From Paucimonas sp. (GTDB lineage: Bacteria; Pseudomonadota; Gammaproteobacteria; Burkholderiales; Burkholderiaceae_D): DNA of 64,000 nt. Each line of letters starts with the position of its first letter. Within the stretch, counting starts at the first letter, position 1. The stretch covers positions 1 through 64,000 of the forward strand of contig JAQGMC010000088.1 of NCBI GenBank assembly GCA_028292545.1, in the 5' to 3' direction. The notes under the pieces are model-generated. The model ran no database searches. It was not told the DNA's origin and was given only the letters and a program-made list of their open reading frames with translations. This document shows positions 56,087 through 64,000 of this stretch, piece after piece. Both the position numbers and the translations under genes were made by a program.

Positions 56087-57711
56087 GCGAGCAGCGCGCG
56101 CAGGCTTTGCAGCGTGTCCGCGTCTTCCGGCTTCTTGTCTTCACGCCGGCGCAGCATGCGCGGAAAACGCACGGCAATGCCAGCCTTGTGGCGCGGCGAG
56201 CGGGCAATGCCCTCGAAACCGATTTCAAATACGAGGCTGGGCGTCACGCTGCGCACTGGCCCAAACTTGTCGATGGTGGTACGACGCACGACCGCATCCA
56301 CTTGCCGGATTTCGGCATCGGTCAGGCCGGAATAAGCTTTCGCGAAAGGCACCAGCGTGCGGCTGCCGTCTGCTGCCTCATCCCACACGGCAAACGTGTA
56401 GTCGGTGTAGAGCGAGGCGCGGCGGCCGTTGCCGGGCTGGGCATAGATCAGCACCGCATCCACTGAATACGGATCGATCTTCCACTTCCACCAGACACCC
56501 GACTCGCGCGTGCGGCCCACGCCATAATGGGCACTGTTCGCCTTGATCATCATGCCTTCGACTGCGCGCTCGCGGCTGCTTTCGCGCAGCACCGCCAGCG
56601 CATTCCAGTCCGGCGCCTGGACTACTGGCGACAGGCGCAGTTGTGGCGAAGCGGCGTGTTCCACCAGTTGTTCCAGCAGCTTGCGCCGCACTGCTTGCGG
56701 CGTGGTGCGGATATCCTGGCCGCCATGCTCGATCACGTCATAGGCAAGCAGCACGACTGGCAATTCTTGCAGCAGGCGCGGCGTGAGTGTCTTGCGGCCG
56801 ATGCGCTTTTGCAGTTCGGCGAAGGCTGCCGGCCGCTCGCCATGCCAGACCAGGATTTCACCGTCGATCACGGTACCGTCCGGTAGCGCGATTTGGGATA
56901 GCTCCGGAAAGCGATCGGTGATCAAATCCTCGCCGCGCGACCAGACGCAGGCGTGGCCATTGCGGCGCACCAGTTGCGCCCGGATGCCGTCGTATTTCCA
57001 CTCCACCAGCCAGTCGGAAATCGGCCCCAGCGTTTGCGGCTCGGCCTGCAGCGGATGCGCCAGGAAAAAGGGGTAGGGTTGGCCGCCCTGCGGTTCATTG
57101 CCGCCTTGCTGGCCCGGCTCGCTGGCGGCAATCAGTTGCAGGTAGCCTTGGGCGCTGGGTTGGGCGCGGCCATCGGACCATCCCATCAGGCGCTGCGCGA
57201 CCAGCTTGCTATCGATTTGCGCCAGGTCCGCCAGCGCACGCGTCACCAACAGGCGCGACACGCCGACCCGGAAGCCACCCGAGATCAGCTTGGTCAGCAG
57301 GAAGCGGCCGCGCCAGTCGAGTTCGTCCCAGGCGCTGAACAAGGCTTGGCGTATCACGTCGGGCTGCGCCCCGCGCAGCGGCGCAATGCGTTGCTCCATC
57401 CACGCCGCCAGGCCAAGCCGGGTTTCATGGCTGTGCGGCGGCAGGATATGGGCAATGGTTTCAGCCAGGTCGCCGACGGCGTCATAGCATTCGTCGAACA
57501 GCCATTCATCCAGCGCCGAGCGTTCGATGGCGAACTGGCGCAGCAGGCGCGTGGGCACGGTCTGGCGCGGCTTGCCGCCCGCCAGGAAGTACACGGCCCA
57601 CGCTGCATCCGCAGGCGCAGCGCGGCTGAAGTACTCCTTCATCGCCGCCAGCTTGCGGTTGGTCGCAGTGGTGGCGTCAAGCTCGGCATAGAGCACGGAA
57701 AAATCATGCAT
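56083..57711 (-). CDS. ATP-dependent DNA ligase (ligase-associated repair system)
   Basis: 542 residues. N-terminal DNA-binding domain ([21 protein letters not shown] to [21 protein letters not shown]), then adenylation motif [12 protein letters not shown] with the catalytic Lys, DGEILVW (motif III), [20 protein letters not shown] (motif IV), and WWKWKIDP with an OB-fold that includes [10 protein letters not shown]. The type-C bacterial ATP ligase found in this four-gene operon. ATG 57711 overlaps the exonuclease stop by 8 bp; longer frames read the exonuclease C-terminus out of frame. Confidence 0.95.
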   Translation of the reverse strand: MHDFSVLYAELDATTATNRKLAAMKEYFSRAAPADAAWAVYFLAGGKPRQTVPTRLLRQFAIERSALDEWLFDECYDAVGDLAETIAHILPPHSHETRLGLAAWMEQRIAPLRGAQPDVIRQALFSAWDELDWRGRFLLTKLISGGFRVGVSRLLVTRALADLAQIDSKLVAQRLMGWSDGRAQPSAQGYLQLIAASEPGQQGGNEPQGGQPYPFFLAHPLQAEPQTLGPISDWLVEWKYDGIRAQLVRRNGHACVWSRGEDLITDRFPELSQIALPDGTVIDGEILVWHGERPAAFAELQKRIGRKTLTPRLLQELPVVLLAYDVIEHGGQDIRTTPQAVRRKLLEQLVEHAASPQLRLSPVVQAPDWNALAVLRESSRERAVEGMMIKANSAHYGVGRTRESGVWWKWKIDPYSVDAVLIYAQPGNGRRASLYTDYTFAVWDEAADGSRTLVPFAKAYSGLTDAEIRQVDAVVRRTTIDKFGPVRSVTPSLVFEIGFEGIARSPRHKAGIAVRFPRMLRRREDKKPEDADTLQSLRALLA

Positions 57712-58864
57712 GGCGCTTGCCGCCATGGGCGTCGTCATCGTCGTCGGCCTTGGTCGAGGCCGGGGCGAGATCCGGCTCGTCCGCAAGCCCGGCTGCGGTG
57801 TCATTGGTTGACGCGGCCCCATCCTGCAATGGCCCGGCAGCGGCCTCGCCGGCAGCAGCCGCGCTGGCCAGTTCATCCTCTTCATGGCCGTACTCAGTGC
57901 TGAAGGCTTGCGCATCCAGTCCGTTTTGCTGCAGCCAGCGCACCAGCACGTCGACCTGGCCGTGGGTGACGATGACGCGCTGTGCGCCAGTGGCCTTGAT
58001 GGCCCACATCAAACCCGGCCAATCGGCATGGTCGGACAGCACGAAGCCACGATCGACTGCGCGCCGGCGACGCGCGCCGCGCAGTTTCATCCAGCCGCTG
58101 GCAAAGGCGTCGCTATAGTCGCCGAAACGGCGCATCCAGGTCGAGCCGCCAGCCGAGGGTGGCGCAATCACCAGTGCGCGCCGGAATGCGGCACGGTCGT
58201 TGACGGCCGTGGCCAGCAAGGTCGGCGGCAGCGCCACGCCTTGCTCGCGATAGACCTGGTTCAGCGGTTCGACGGCGCCGTGGCAATAGATCGGGCCGAT
58301 CGATGCATCCAGTCCATGCAGGATGCGCTGCGCCTTGCCCAGCGAATACGAAAACACGACGCTGGCGCGCCCCTCGTCGGCATTGCGCTGCCACCAGGCA
58401 TTGATTTCGGCAAAGATTTCCGCTTGCGGCTGCCAGCGGTAGATCGGCAAGCCAAAGGTTGATTCCGTAATGAAAGTGTCGCAGCGCACCGGTTCGAAAG
58501 CGGTGCAGGTGCCATCCGCTTCGACCTTGTAGTCGCCGGATGCAACCCAGGTTTCGCCCTGGTATTGAATGCGCAACTGGGCCGATCCGAGCACATGGCC
58601 CGCCGGATGAAACGAGAGGCGCACCCCCTTGTGCTCGATGCTTTCACCGTAAGGCAGCACTTGCAGCGGCACGTCGCTGCCCAGGCGCACACGCAGCAAG
58701 CCCGCGCCCGGCGCGGCCGCCAGGTAGTGCTTGCTGCCGCCACGCGCATGGTCGCCATGCGCATGGGTGATGACGGCGTAATCCACAGGTCGCCATGGGT
58801 CGATATAAAACTGGCCGGGCACGCAATACAAGCCCTCGCGCCGGGAGACCACCAGTTCTGCCAT
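57704..58864 (-). CDS. Ligase-associated DNA exonuclease (metallo-beta-lactamase fold)
   Basis: 386 residues. MAELVVSRREGLYCVPGQFYIDPWRPVDYAVITHAHGDHARGG contains the HAHGDH metal motif. Further: FHPAGHVLGSAQLRI, EVTHVFITESTF-like DTFITESTFGLPIYRW, and the FVLSDHADWPGLM and VIVTHGQVDVLVRWLQ C-terminal beta-CASP motifs. Predicted SNM1-like 5' exonuclease. The last ~60 residues are an acidic Ala/Asp-rich tail ([15 protein letters not shown]) of low complexity. First gene of the operon; GGGGGAAAG precedes ATG 58864. Confidence 0.94.
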   Translation of the reverse strand: MAELVVSRREGLYCVPGQFYIDPWRPVDYAVITHAHGDHARGGSKHYLAAAPGAGLLRVRLGSDVPLQVLPYGESIEHKGVRLSFHPAGHVLGSAQLRIQYQGETWVASGDYKVEADGTCTAFEPVRCDTFITESTFGLPIYRWQPQAEIFAEINAWWQRNADEGRASVVFSYSLGKAQRILHGLDASIGPIYCHGAVEPLNQVYREQGVALPPTLLATAVNDRAAFRRALVIAPPSAGGSTWMRRFGDYSDAFASGWMKLRGARRRRAVDRGFVLSDHADWPGLMWAIKATGAQRVIVTHGQVDVLVRWLQQNGLDAQAFSTEYGHEEDELASAAAAGEAAAGPLQDGAASTNDTAAGLADEPDLAPASTKADDDDDAHGGKRHA

Positions 58865-59170
58865 CGATTTACTTTCCCCCTTGTTGCCGTAATGCCTGCT
58901 TGAGTGCTGCATTGCCGCATGCATCTACACCCTGGGCCGCAAAGGATGCGAAAATACATGCCGGCCCCAACGGGTATTGCTGCACCAGCCACATGGCCCG
59001 TCGCTTGCATCTGGGCATGACCCATACCCGAGTGCACTTCATTCAAACCTGCCTGTCGGCGGCGCTTGCCGAGCGGACAGGACTTTACTGCTGAACAGAC
59101 AATAGGAACCGGTTTTGGTGCGCGCCGAACGCGCCCGGGCCGGCATCCCGTCAAATCCGGAAAACGAAGC
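58865..59170. other. Divergent gap (306 bp) before the queE operon
   Basis: Holds the divergent promoters of the ligase-associated operon and the queE operon. A preQ1 riboswitch was looked for upstream of queE and not seen. No small gene is supported. Weak -10-like patches only. Confidence 0.45.
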
Positions 59171-59806
59171 GTGACTTACAGCGTAAAGGAAATCTTTTAT
59201 ACCTTGCAGGGCGAGGGCGCCCAGGCCGGCCGGCCGGCCGTGTTTTGCCGCTTCGCCGGTTGCAACCTGTGGTCAGGGCGCGAGCAAGACCGCGCCAGCG
59301 CCACCTGCCGTTTTTGCGACACTGATTTCGTGGGTACCGATGGCGAAGGCGGCGGCAAGTTCACAACGCCGGCTGAACTGGCGCAAGCGATAGACCGGCT
59401 GTGGCCTCCTATGCATGCGCAGCGCAAATATGTAGTCTTCACCGGCGGCGAGCCGCTGCTGCAACTCGACGCCGCGCTGATCGACGCCATGCATGGCCAC
59501 GGCTTCGAAGTCGCCGTCGAAACCAACGGCACACTGGAAGCCCCGCCTGGCATCGACTGGATTTGCGTCAGCCCCAAGATGGGCGCACCGCTGCGCCAGT
59601 TGCGCGGCAGCGAATTGAAAGTCGTGCTGCCGCAACCCGGCCAGCCGCTGGCAGAGTATGAAACGCTCGATTTCCAGCATTTCTACCTGCAGCCAATGGA
59701 TGGACCGCTGCTGGAGCAGCACACCCGGCTTGCAATCGACACGTGCAAGGCCAGGCCGCAATGGAAACTCTCGCTGCAGACACATAAACTGCTGCACATA
59801 CCGTAA
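59171..59806 (+). CDS. queE: 7-carboxy-7-deazaguanine synthase QueE
   Basis: 211 residues. Radical SAM enzyme making the deazaguanine core of queuosine from carboxytetrahydropterin. Opening VTYSVKEIFYTLQGEGAQAGRPAVFCRFAGCNLWSG. The cluster cysteines are C31, C46 and C49, spaced CX14CX2C instead of the canonical CX3CX2C, as reported for Burkholderia QueE. GGEPLL is the SAM motif and ISVSPKMGAP-like CVSPKMG a later block. Start GTG 59171 with GGAAAACGAAGC; an ATG upstream would add 35 unmatched residues. queD follows 5 bp later. Confidence 0.96.
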   Translation: MTYSVKEIFYTLQGEGAQAGRPAVFCRFAGCNLWSGREQDRASATCRFCDTDFVGTDGEGGGKFTTPAELAQAIDRLWPPMHAQRKYVVFTGGEPLLQLDAALIDAMHGHGFEVAVETNGTLEAPPGIDWICVSPKMGAPLRQLRGSELKVVLPQPGQPLAEYETLDFQHFYLQPMDGPLLEQHTRLAIDTCKARPQWKLSLQTHKLLHIP

Positions 59807-59811
59807 AGCCC

Positions 59812-60255
59812 ATGCTCACCATTACCCGCAAGCTGGAATTCGACGCCGGCCACCGCATACCCGACCACAAGAGCCAGTGCCGCAACCTGCACGGGCACCG
59901 CTACACGCTTGAAATCACGCTGGTGGGCGAGGTCATACAGAATGAAGGGCATACCGACAACGGCATGATCATGGATTTCTCGGATGTCAAAACCATCGCC
60001 AAAACCCATTTGGTCGATGTCTGGGACCATGCCTTCATCACATTTTCGCGCGACACCGTGGTGCGCGAATTCCTTGATTCGCTGCCCGGCCACAAGACGG
60101 TCGTCATCGATTGCATACCGACGGTGGAAAACCTGGCGCGCACCGCTTTCGCCATCCTGCAGCCAGCCTTCCATGACCGTTATGGCACCGGCTTGCGCCT
60201 GCAGCGCCTGGTGCTGCATGAGACGCCCAATTGCTGGGCCGAAGTAACGGCCTGA
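59812..60255 (+). CDS. queD: 6-carboxy-5,6,7,8-tetrahydropterin synthase QueD
   Basis: 147 residues of the PTPS/QueD fold. Zinc histidines H14 (FDAGHRI), H27 and H29 (LHGHRY), with catalytic Cys 23 in SQCRNLHGH, as in QueD rather than eukaryotic PTPS. DFSDVKTIAKTHLVDVWDHAF and CIPTVENLART follow. Converts dihydroneopterin triphosphate to CPH4, the substrate of QueE encoded just upstream. Confidence 0.96.
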   Translation: MLTITRKLEFDAGHRIPDHKSQCRNLHGHRYTLEITLVGEVIQNEGHTDNGMIMDFSDVKTIAKTHLVDVWDHAFITFSRDTVVREFLDSLPGHKTVVIDCIPTVENLARTAFAILQPAFHDRYGTGLRLQRLVLHETPNCWAEVTA

Positions 60256-60753
<498 letters not shown>

Positions 60754-60770
60754 GCGGCAGGAGGAAAGAT

Positions 60771-61727
60771 TTGCAGGTAAACACGCAGGCATCGATGAAC
60801 GCAACAACGCAGTTTGCTACTTCCAACGGCATCCGCATTGCCTATGAAGCCCTGGGCGACAGCCGCGACACGCCGCTGCTCCTGATCATGGGGCTGGGCG
60901 CGCAACTGGTCGACTGGCCCGACAGTTTTTGCGAGCTGCTTGTCGACAGCGGCTATTACGTCATCCGCTTCGACAACCGCGACAGCGGGCTGTCCGAACG
61001 CATGGACCACCTGGGCAAACCCAACCTGCCGCTGGCCTACATGAAATCGCTGATGCTGATGCCGGTGAACTCCGGTTACCTGCTCGACGACATGGCAGCC
61101 GATGCGATCGGCTTGCTGGACGCGCTCGACATCCCGCGCGCGCACGTGGTCGGCGCATCGATGGGCGGCATGATCGCGCAAATCATGGCGGCCAGGCATC
61201 CGCAGCGGGTCATGAGCTTGACCTCGATAATGTCCACCAGCGGCCGGCGCAGCCTGCCCGGCCCCTTGCCCAGGGTGCGCGAAGCCATGATGGCCCGTCC
61301 GCCGCGCGCCGGCGACGTCGAGGCGCTGGTTGCGCACAGCATGCAACTGTTCCGCCTGATCGGCAGCCCTGGTTATCCGATACCGGAAGTGGAATTGCGA
61401 CGACGGGTCGGCAACGCCGTGGGGCGCGGCGCCTCGCGGGTGGGCACGGCGCGCCAGTTGCTGGCGGTGACTGCCTCCGGCGACCGCATTGCGTTGCTGC
61501 CGACGATTCGCGTGCCAACCCTGGTGATACACGGCAGCGATGACCCGCTGGTGCCGGTTTTTGCGGCCCGCGACGTGGCGCGCCTGGTGCCGGGCGCGGT
61601 GCTGCATGAAATACCCGGCATGGGCCATGATTTGCCGCCGCAACTTGATGTCCAGCTCACCACACTGATCGATGCCCACTGCAGCGCCGCTGCCAATACG
61701 GCAGAAACCGACACGGAGACGACATGA
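60771..61727 (+). CDS. Alpha/beta hydrolase
   Basis: 318 residues from the TTG. Oxyanion loop LIMGLGAQLVDWPDSF, nucleophile elbow VVGASMGGMIAQIMAARHP (Ser), acid in VIHGSDDPLVPV, His in PGMGHDLPP. Substrate unknown; the family includes esterases and C-C hydrolases. AGGAGG ends 6 bp before TTG 60771, whereas the first ATG (60795) has no ribosome-binding site, so TTG is the likelier start. Its stop overlaps the LD-carboxypeptidase start (ATGA). Confidence 0.91.
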   Translation: MQVNTQASMNATTQFATSNGIRIAYEALGDSRDTPLLLIMGLGAQLVDWPDSFCELLVDSGYYVIRFDNRDSGLSERMDHLGKPNLPLAYMKSLMLMPVNSGYLLDDMAADAIGLLDALDIPRAHVVGASMGGMIAQIMAARHPQRVMSLTSIMSTSGRRSLPGPLPRVREAMMARPPRAGDVEALVAHSMQLFRLIGSPGYPIPEVELRRRVGNAVGRGASRVGTARQLLAVTASGDRIALLPTIRVPTLVIHGSDDPLVPVFAARDVARLVPGAVLHEIPGMGHDLPPQLDVQLTTLIDAHCSAAANTAETDTETT

Positions 61728-62665
61728 GGCACCTGTTCCCCGGCATTGCCATCGTGGCGCCCGGCGGCTACGCGCCGGATCCGGCCGCGGTGGAGCGCGC
61801 CATCGACGGCTTGCGCGCCCAGGGCCATGTGGTGCACAACTATGCCGACCATGCAGCGCGCCACCAGCGCTTCGGCGGCACAGACGAGTCGCGCCTGGCG
61901 CAGTTGCACGCCGCAGCCGTCGATGATGAAGTCGATGTGGTGCTTGCCTTGCGCGGTGGTTACGGCACCTCGCGCCTGCTGCAGGGGATCGATTTCGACC
62001 GCCTCGCGTCCAGCGGCAAGCTTTTCGTTGGCCACAGTGACTTGACTGCGCTGCAGCTGGGCCTGCTGGCGCGCACTGGCATTTCCAGTTTCGCCGGCCC
62101 CATGATTTGCGACGACTTCACCCGGCCCGACCGCAGTGAATTCACGATGGGGCATTTCCGCGATTGCATTCGCGGCCCGCGGCACCGGGTGGAATGGGCC
62201 ACGGCGCCAGGCAGCGCGGCGCTGGAAGCGGAGGGCATGCTATGGGGCGGCAACCTGGCCATGGTGTCTCACTTGTTGGGCACGCCCTACCTGCCCAAGG
62301 TCCGGGGCGGCATCCTGTTCCTGGAAGACGTGAACGAGCATCCCTACCGGATTGAACGCATGCTGCTGCAATTGCTGCATGCCGGCGTGCTGGAGCAGCA
62401 GCAAGCCCTGGTGCTGGGTGACTTTGGCGTAGTGCGCACGACCGATTATGACAATGGCTACAGCCAGGCGGCGATGCTGGAATGGTTGCAACAACGGTTG
62501 CCGCTGCCGATCGTGACCGGTTTGCCCTTCGGGCACATACGCGACAAGGCCACCCTGGCCGTGGGCGCCGACGCCAGCCTGACGGTGGCGCACGGCAGGG
62601 CGGCGCTGGACATGCGCAACTACCTGGCCCTGGCCGAACCGACGGACCTTCCCACGCTCGACTGA
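61724..62665 (+). CDS. ldcA: LD-carboxypeptidase (S66 family, LdcA-like)
   Basis: 313 residues. Catalytic residues: Ser 105 in FVGHSDLTAL, Glu near 201 in LFLEDVNEHPYRI, and His 271 in TGLPFGHIRDKATL. Opening GIAIVAPGGYAPD; LALRGGYGTSRLLQGIDF is another block. Removes the terminal D-Ala from tetrapeptides in cytoplasmic recycling of murein. No signal peptide, as expected. Overlaps the hydrolase stop by 4 bp. Confidence 0.95.
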   Translation: MRHLFPGIAIVAPGGYAPDPAAVERAIDGLRAQGHVVHNYADHAARHQRFGGTDESRLAQLHAAAVDDEVDVVLALRGGYGTSRLLQGIDFDRLASSGKLFVGHSDLTALQLGLLARTGISSFAGPMICDDFTRPDRSEFTMGHFRDCIRGPRHRVEWATAPGSAALEAEGMLWGGNLAMVSHLLGTPYLPKVRGGILFLEDVNEHPYRIERMLLQLLHAGVLEQQQALVLGDFGVVRTTDYDNGYSQAAMLEWLQQRLPLPIVTGLPFGHIRDKATLAVGADASLTVAHGRAALDMRNYLALAEPTDLPTLD

Positions 62666-62790
62666 GCCGGCTTGCTTGCGGCCTGGCAAGCCAGAACCTT
62701 GGCCGCCACAGCCTGTCAGAAGGACATGAGGGGCCTTGGCCTGCGCTGCCGGCAGCGCCCCGCTTCGCCGAACCTGCACGGGAGCCGCCG

Positions 62791-63021
62791 ATGAGAGAGA
62801 GCCAGCCGCAATCGCTGCAAAGCCAGCAAGCGCCCGAAGCGCTGCAGGCCAGCCTGGAACAGATGGCGGCGCGGATGGCCCAGGCCCTGTCCCGGCTTGA
62901 CTGCCCGGATTGTTGCGGCCCGCATTACGAATTCATCGAATTCGGCGCGCAATTGCATGGCGAAGAGATGGAATGGGCTTGCGTGGTTCACGTGCTGCGG
63001 CGTCGCAGCCCGGGCGCCTGA
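62791..63021 (+). CDS. Small hypothetical protein with CPDCC motif
   Basis: 76 residues: MRESQPQSLQSQQAPEALQA, SLEQMAARMAQALSRLDCPDCC, then GPHYEFIEFGAQLHGEEMEW, ACVVHVLRRRSPGA. A Gln/Ala-rich N-terminus precedes a Cys-x-x-Cys-Cys that could bind metal. GGAGCCGCCG with GGAG 6 bp before the ATG supports the start. No family recognised. Convergent with the Mut7-C gene, separated by a repeat tract. Confidence 0.6.
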   Translation: MRESQPQSLQSQQAPEALQASLEQMAARMAQALSRLDCPDCCGPHYEFIEFGAQLHGEEMEWACVVHVLRRRSPGA

Positions 63022-63071
63022 TCCGCGAACGTCGCGCTTTCCGCATCCGATGGCTTGACGGTGCTGGCGCC

Positions 63072-63172
63072 AGTGGCACAAGTGGCGATGTTCATGATGC
63101 CAATGCTCGTGGCACCAGCGGTGGCTATCTTTGTGGCACAAGCGGCACCTCACTTCGTGGGACAAGCGGTGC
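63072..63172. repeat. Imperfect GTGGCACAAGCGG repeats spanning the Mut7-C gene end
   Basis: Four copies of a GTGGCACAAGCGG-like core at about 63075, 63111, 63135 and 63158, mostly 24 bp apart. The last two encode repeated PLVP (PLVPRSEVPLVPQR) at the C-terminus of the minus-strand protein; the first ones lie beyond its stop. Read on the plus strand they give GTSG repeats in an unsupported frame. Confidence 0.6.
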
Positions 63173-63973
63173 AGGACCGGCAGCGCAAGCGGTAGCGCCA
63201 GCAAAGCCTGGCGCATTGTCGGCGGCCGGCGGCAACAGCTTTTCAAGCCGCGCGCGCATTGCCGCCCAATGGCTTCCTTCCCAATAAACCCGCAGGCAGC
63301 AAGGGCATTGCTTGAAGCGTGCATGCCGCTCCCGTACCCGGGGCGGCACGCGCGCGGCGAGCCGGGCGGGCTCCACATCTGCGAGCGCCGCATTGCAAGC
63401 CAGGCACAGGGCGAAAGGGTGCAGCTGGCGTGCCAGCGGATAGCGCCGTCCCAGTTCCGCCAATTGTTCATCCGGTTGCGTGGCCCAGACATGATAGCCA
63501 TGGGCCAGCGCGCGCCGTTTCAGCAGATCGCGGTCGCGTGTGAGCACGATGCGCTGCTGCTCGCCTGCCAGCCTGACAATCGCGGCATCTGCATAGCTGT
63601 TGTCATACAGGGTGTCGTATCCAGCCATGCGCAACAGCCGCGCCAGGCCGCCAAGATGCGCATCGGCCACGAATCGTAAGGGCGGATCCGGTTCGCGGCC
63701 CGCAAGCGCCGACCCGGTGAAGGGAAAAACCGACAACTGCATGCCGTCTTCCAGCAGCGCGTCCAATGGCAGCTCGCAAGCGCCTGCCAGCACCAGCCCG
63801 ACCTCGGTATGCGGCACGCCCAGCGCTTCGATCATGTGCTTGGCCGTGGCCCCGGGCGGGCAAGTCACCGTAAATAAGCAATCGCGGCAGCGCCGCGCGA
63901 CGAACTGGTTGAGCACCCCATGGAAGCGAAATTGCAGCGCCGTTTCCTGATGCGTCGAAATTGACTCGGCCAT
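63125..63973 (-). CDS. Mut7-C RNase-domain protein with ubiquitin-like N-domain
   Basis: 282 residues. Residues ~10-90: a MoaD/ubiquitin-like fold (TALQFRFHGVLNQFVARR, TVTCPPGATAKHMIEALGVPHTEVGLVL) of the Mut7-C-ubiquitin type. Residues ~95-240: the Mut7-C/PIN-like RNase domain (RFVADAHLGGLARLLRMAGYDTLYDNSYADAAIVRLA, IVLTRDRDLL) with acidic residues, then two CxxC pairs (LCLACN, QCPCCLRVYW) as a zinc ribbon. The C-terminus is extended by a repeat-derived tail. RNase activity and target unknown. Start ATG 63973 with a weak ribosome-binding site. Confidence 0.9.
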   Translation of the reverse strand: MAESISTHQETALQFRFHGVLNQFVARRCRDCLFTVTCPPGATAKHMIEALGVPHTEVGLVLAGACELPLDALLEDGMQLSVFPFTGSALAGREPDPPLRFVADAHLGGLARLLRMAGYDTLYDNSYADAAIVRLAGEQQRIVLTRDRDLLKRRALAHGYHVWATQPDEQLAELGRRYPLARQLHPFALCLACNAALADVEPARLAARVPPRVRERHARFKQCPCCLRVYWEGSHWAAMRARLEKLLPPAADNAPGFAGATACAAGPAPLVPRSEVPLVPQR

Positions 63974-64000
63974 GCAAGTTCAGACGCAACGGCGCCGAAA

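Noticed and set aside
58865-59170. preQ1 riboswitch before queE
   Set aside because: No preQ1-I/II-like pseudoknot sequence found in the leader.

Overview
GC-rich (roughly 60-65 % by eye), densely coded chromosome of a Gram-negative betaproteobacterium. Burkholderiales, probably Oxalobacteraceae-like, is the best guess. The reasons are three Bug-type (TctC) solute-binding proteins, the smpB / ratA-rnfH arrangement, the ImuB-DnaE2 mutasome, ppsR opposite ppsA, and a FeeM-type acyl synthase beside a GGDEF/EAL protein. Assignment below order level is inference.

Layout. 1-4.2 kb: end of imuB and all of dnaE2 (SOS translesion synthesis). 4.4-7.1 kb: two tandem paralogous genes of unknown function, followed by a tiny 34-codon antisense gene. 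7.4-11.8 kb: Bug receptor, histidine phosphatase, an old yellow enzyme plus dienelactone-hydrolase pair, and a PaaY/CaiE-like hexapeptide protein. 12-16 kb: FeeM-like N-acyl amino acid synthase next to a 7TM-PAS-GGDEF-EAL protein. 16-23 kb: Nudix hydrolase, Bug receptor, lipoprotein, a LexA-box-controlled PA0069-type radical SAM protein, DctA, and a third Bug receptor. 23-28 kb: a large stress-type protein with a Gly/Ser/Met-rich middle, a lipoprotein, and a cold-shock gene followed by two covarying tandem hairpins and a strong terminator. 27-31 kb: ppsR / ppsA. 31-34 kb: a probable small RNA, nfeD-qmcA, smpB, ratA-rnfH, and a DUF4124 protein. 35-38 kb: guaB-guaA with an intrinsic terminator between them.

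Immediately downstream of guaA (38.2-40.5 kb) lies a small accessory segment: a frameshifted tyrosine-integrase remnant and an AbiEi/AbiEii-like toxin-antitoxin pair. Then come a CAP-domain lipoprotein, a VapBC pair, a 43-codon secreted-type peptide with its own terminator, a DsbA-family protein and a TbpB-like lipoprotein. 45.6-49.7 kb: membrane HtrA-like protease, MoxR ATPase, DUF58 and vWA proteins. 49.7-52.8 kb: an unrecognised 531-residue protein and a sorbosone-dehydrogenase-like lipoprotein. 52.9-58.9 kb: the complete four-gene ligase-associated DNA repair operon (exonuclease, ATP-dependent ligase, Lhr-like helicase, PdeM), with genes overlapping end to end. 59.2-62.7 kb: queE-queD-tadA-hydrolase-LD-carboxypeptidase, tightly packed on the plus strand. 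62.8-64 kb: a 76-residue protein and a Mut7-C RNase-domain protein.

Themes: DNA damage response (imuB-dnaE2, the LexA-box radical SAM gene, the ligase-associated cluster), c-di-GMP and acyl-amino-acid signalling, purine and queuosine metabolism, and scattered toxin-antitoxin genes. The most unusual items are the tandem unknown paralogs, the covarying hairpin pair downstream of the cold-shock gene, the sRNA-like unit before nfeD, and several small genes that automatic calling would probably miss. No tRNA, rRNA or CRISPR array was seen. All family calls are from reading translated sequence, without database searches.
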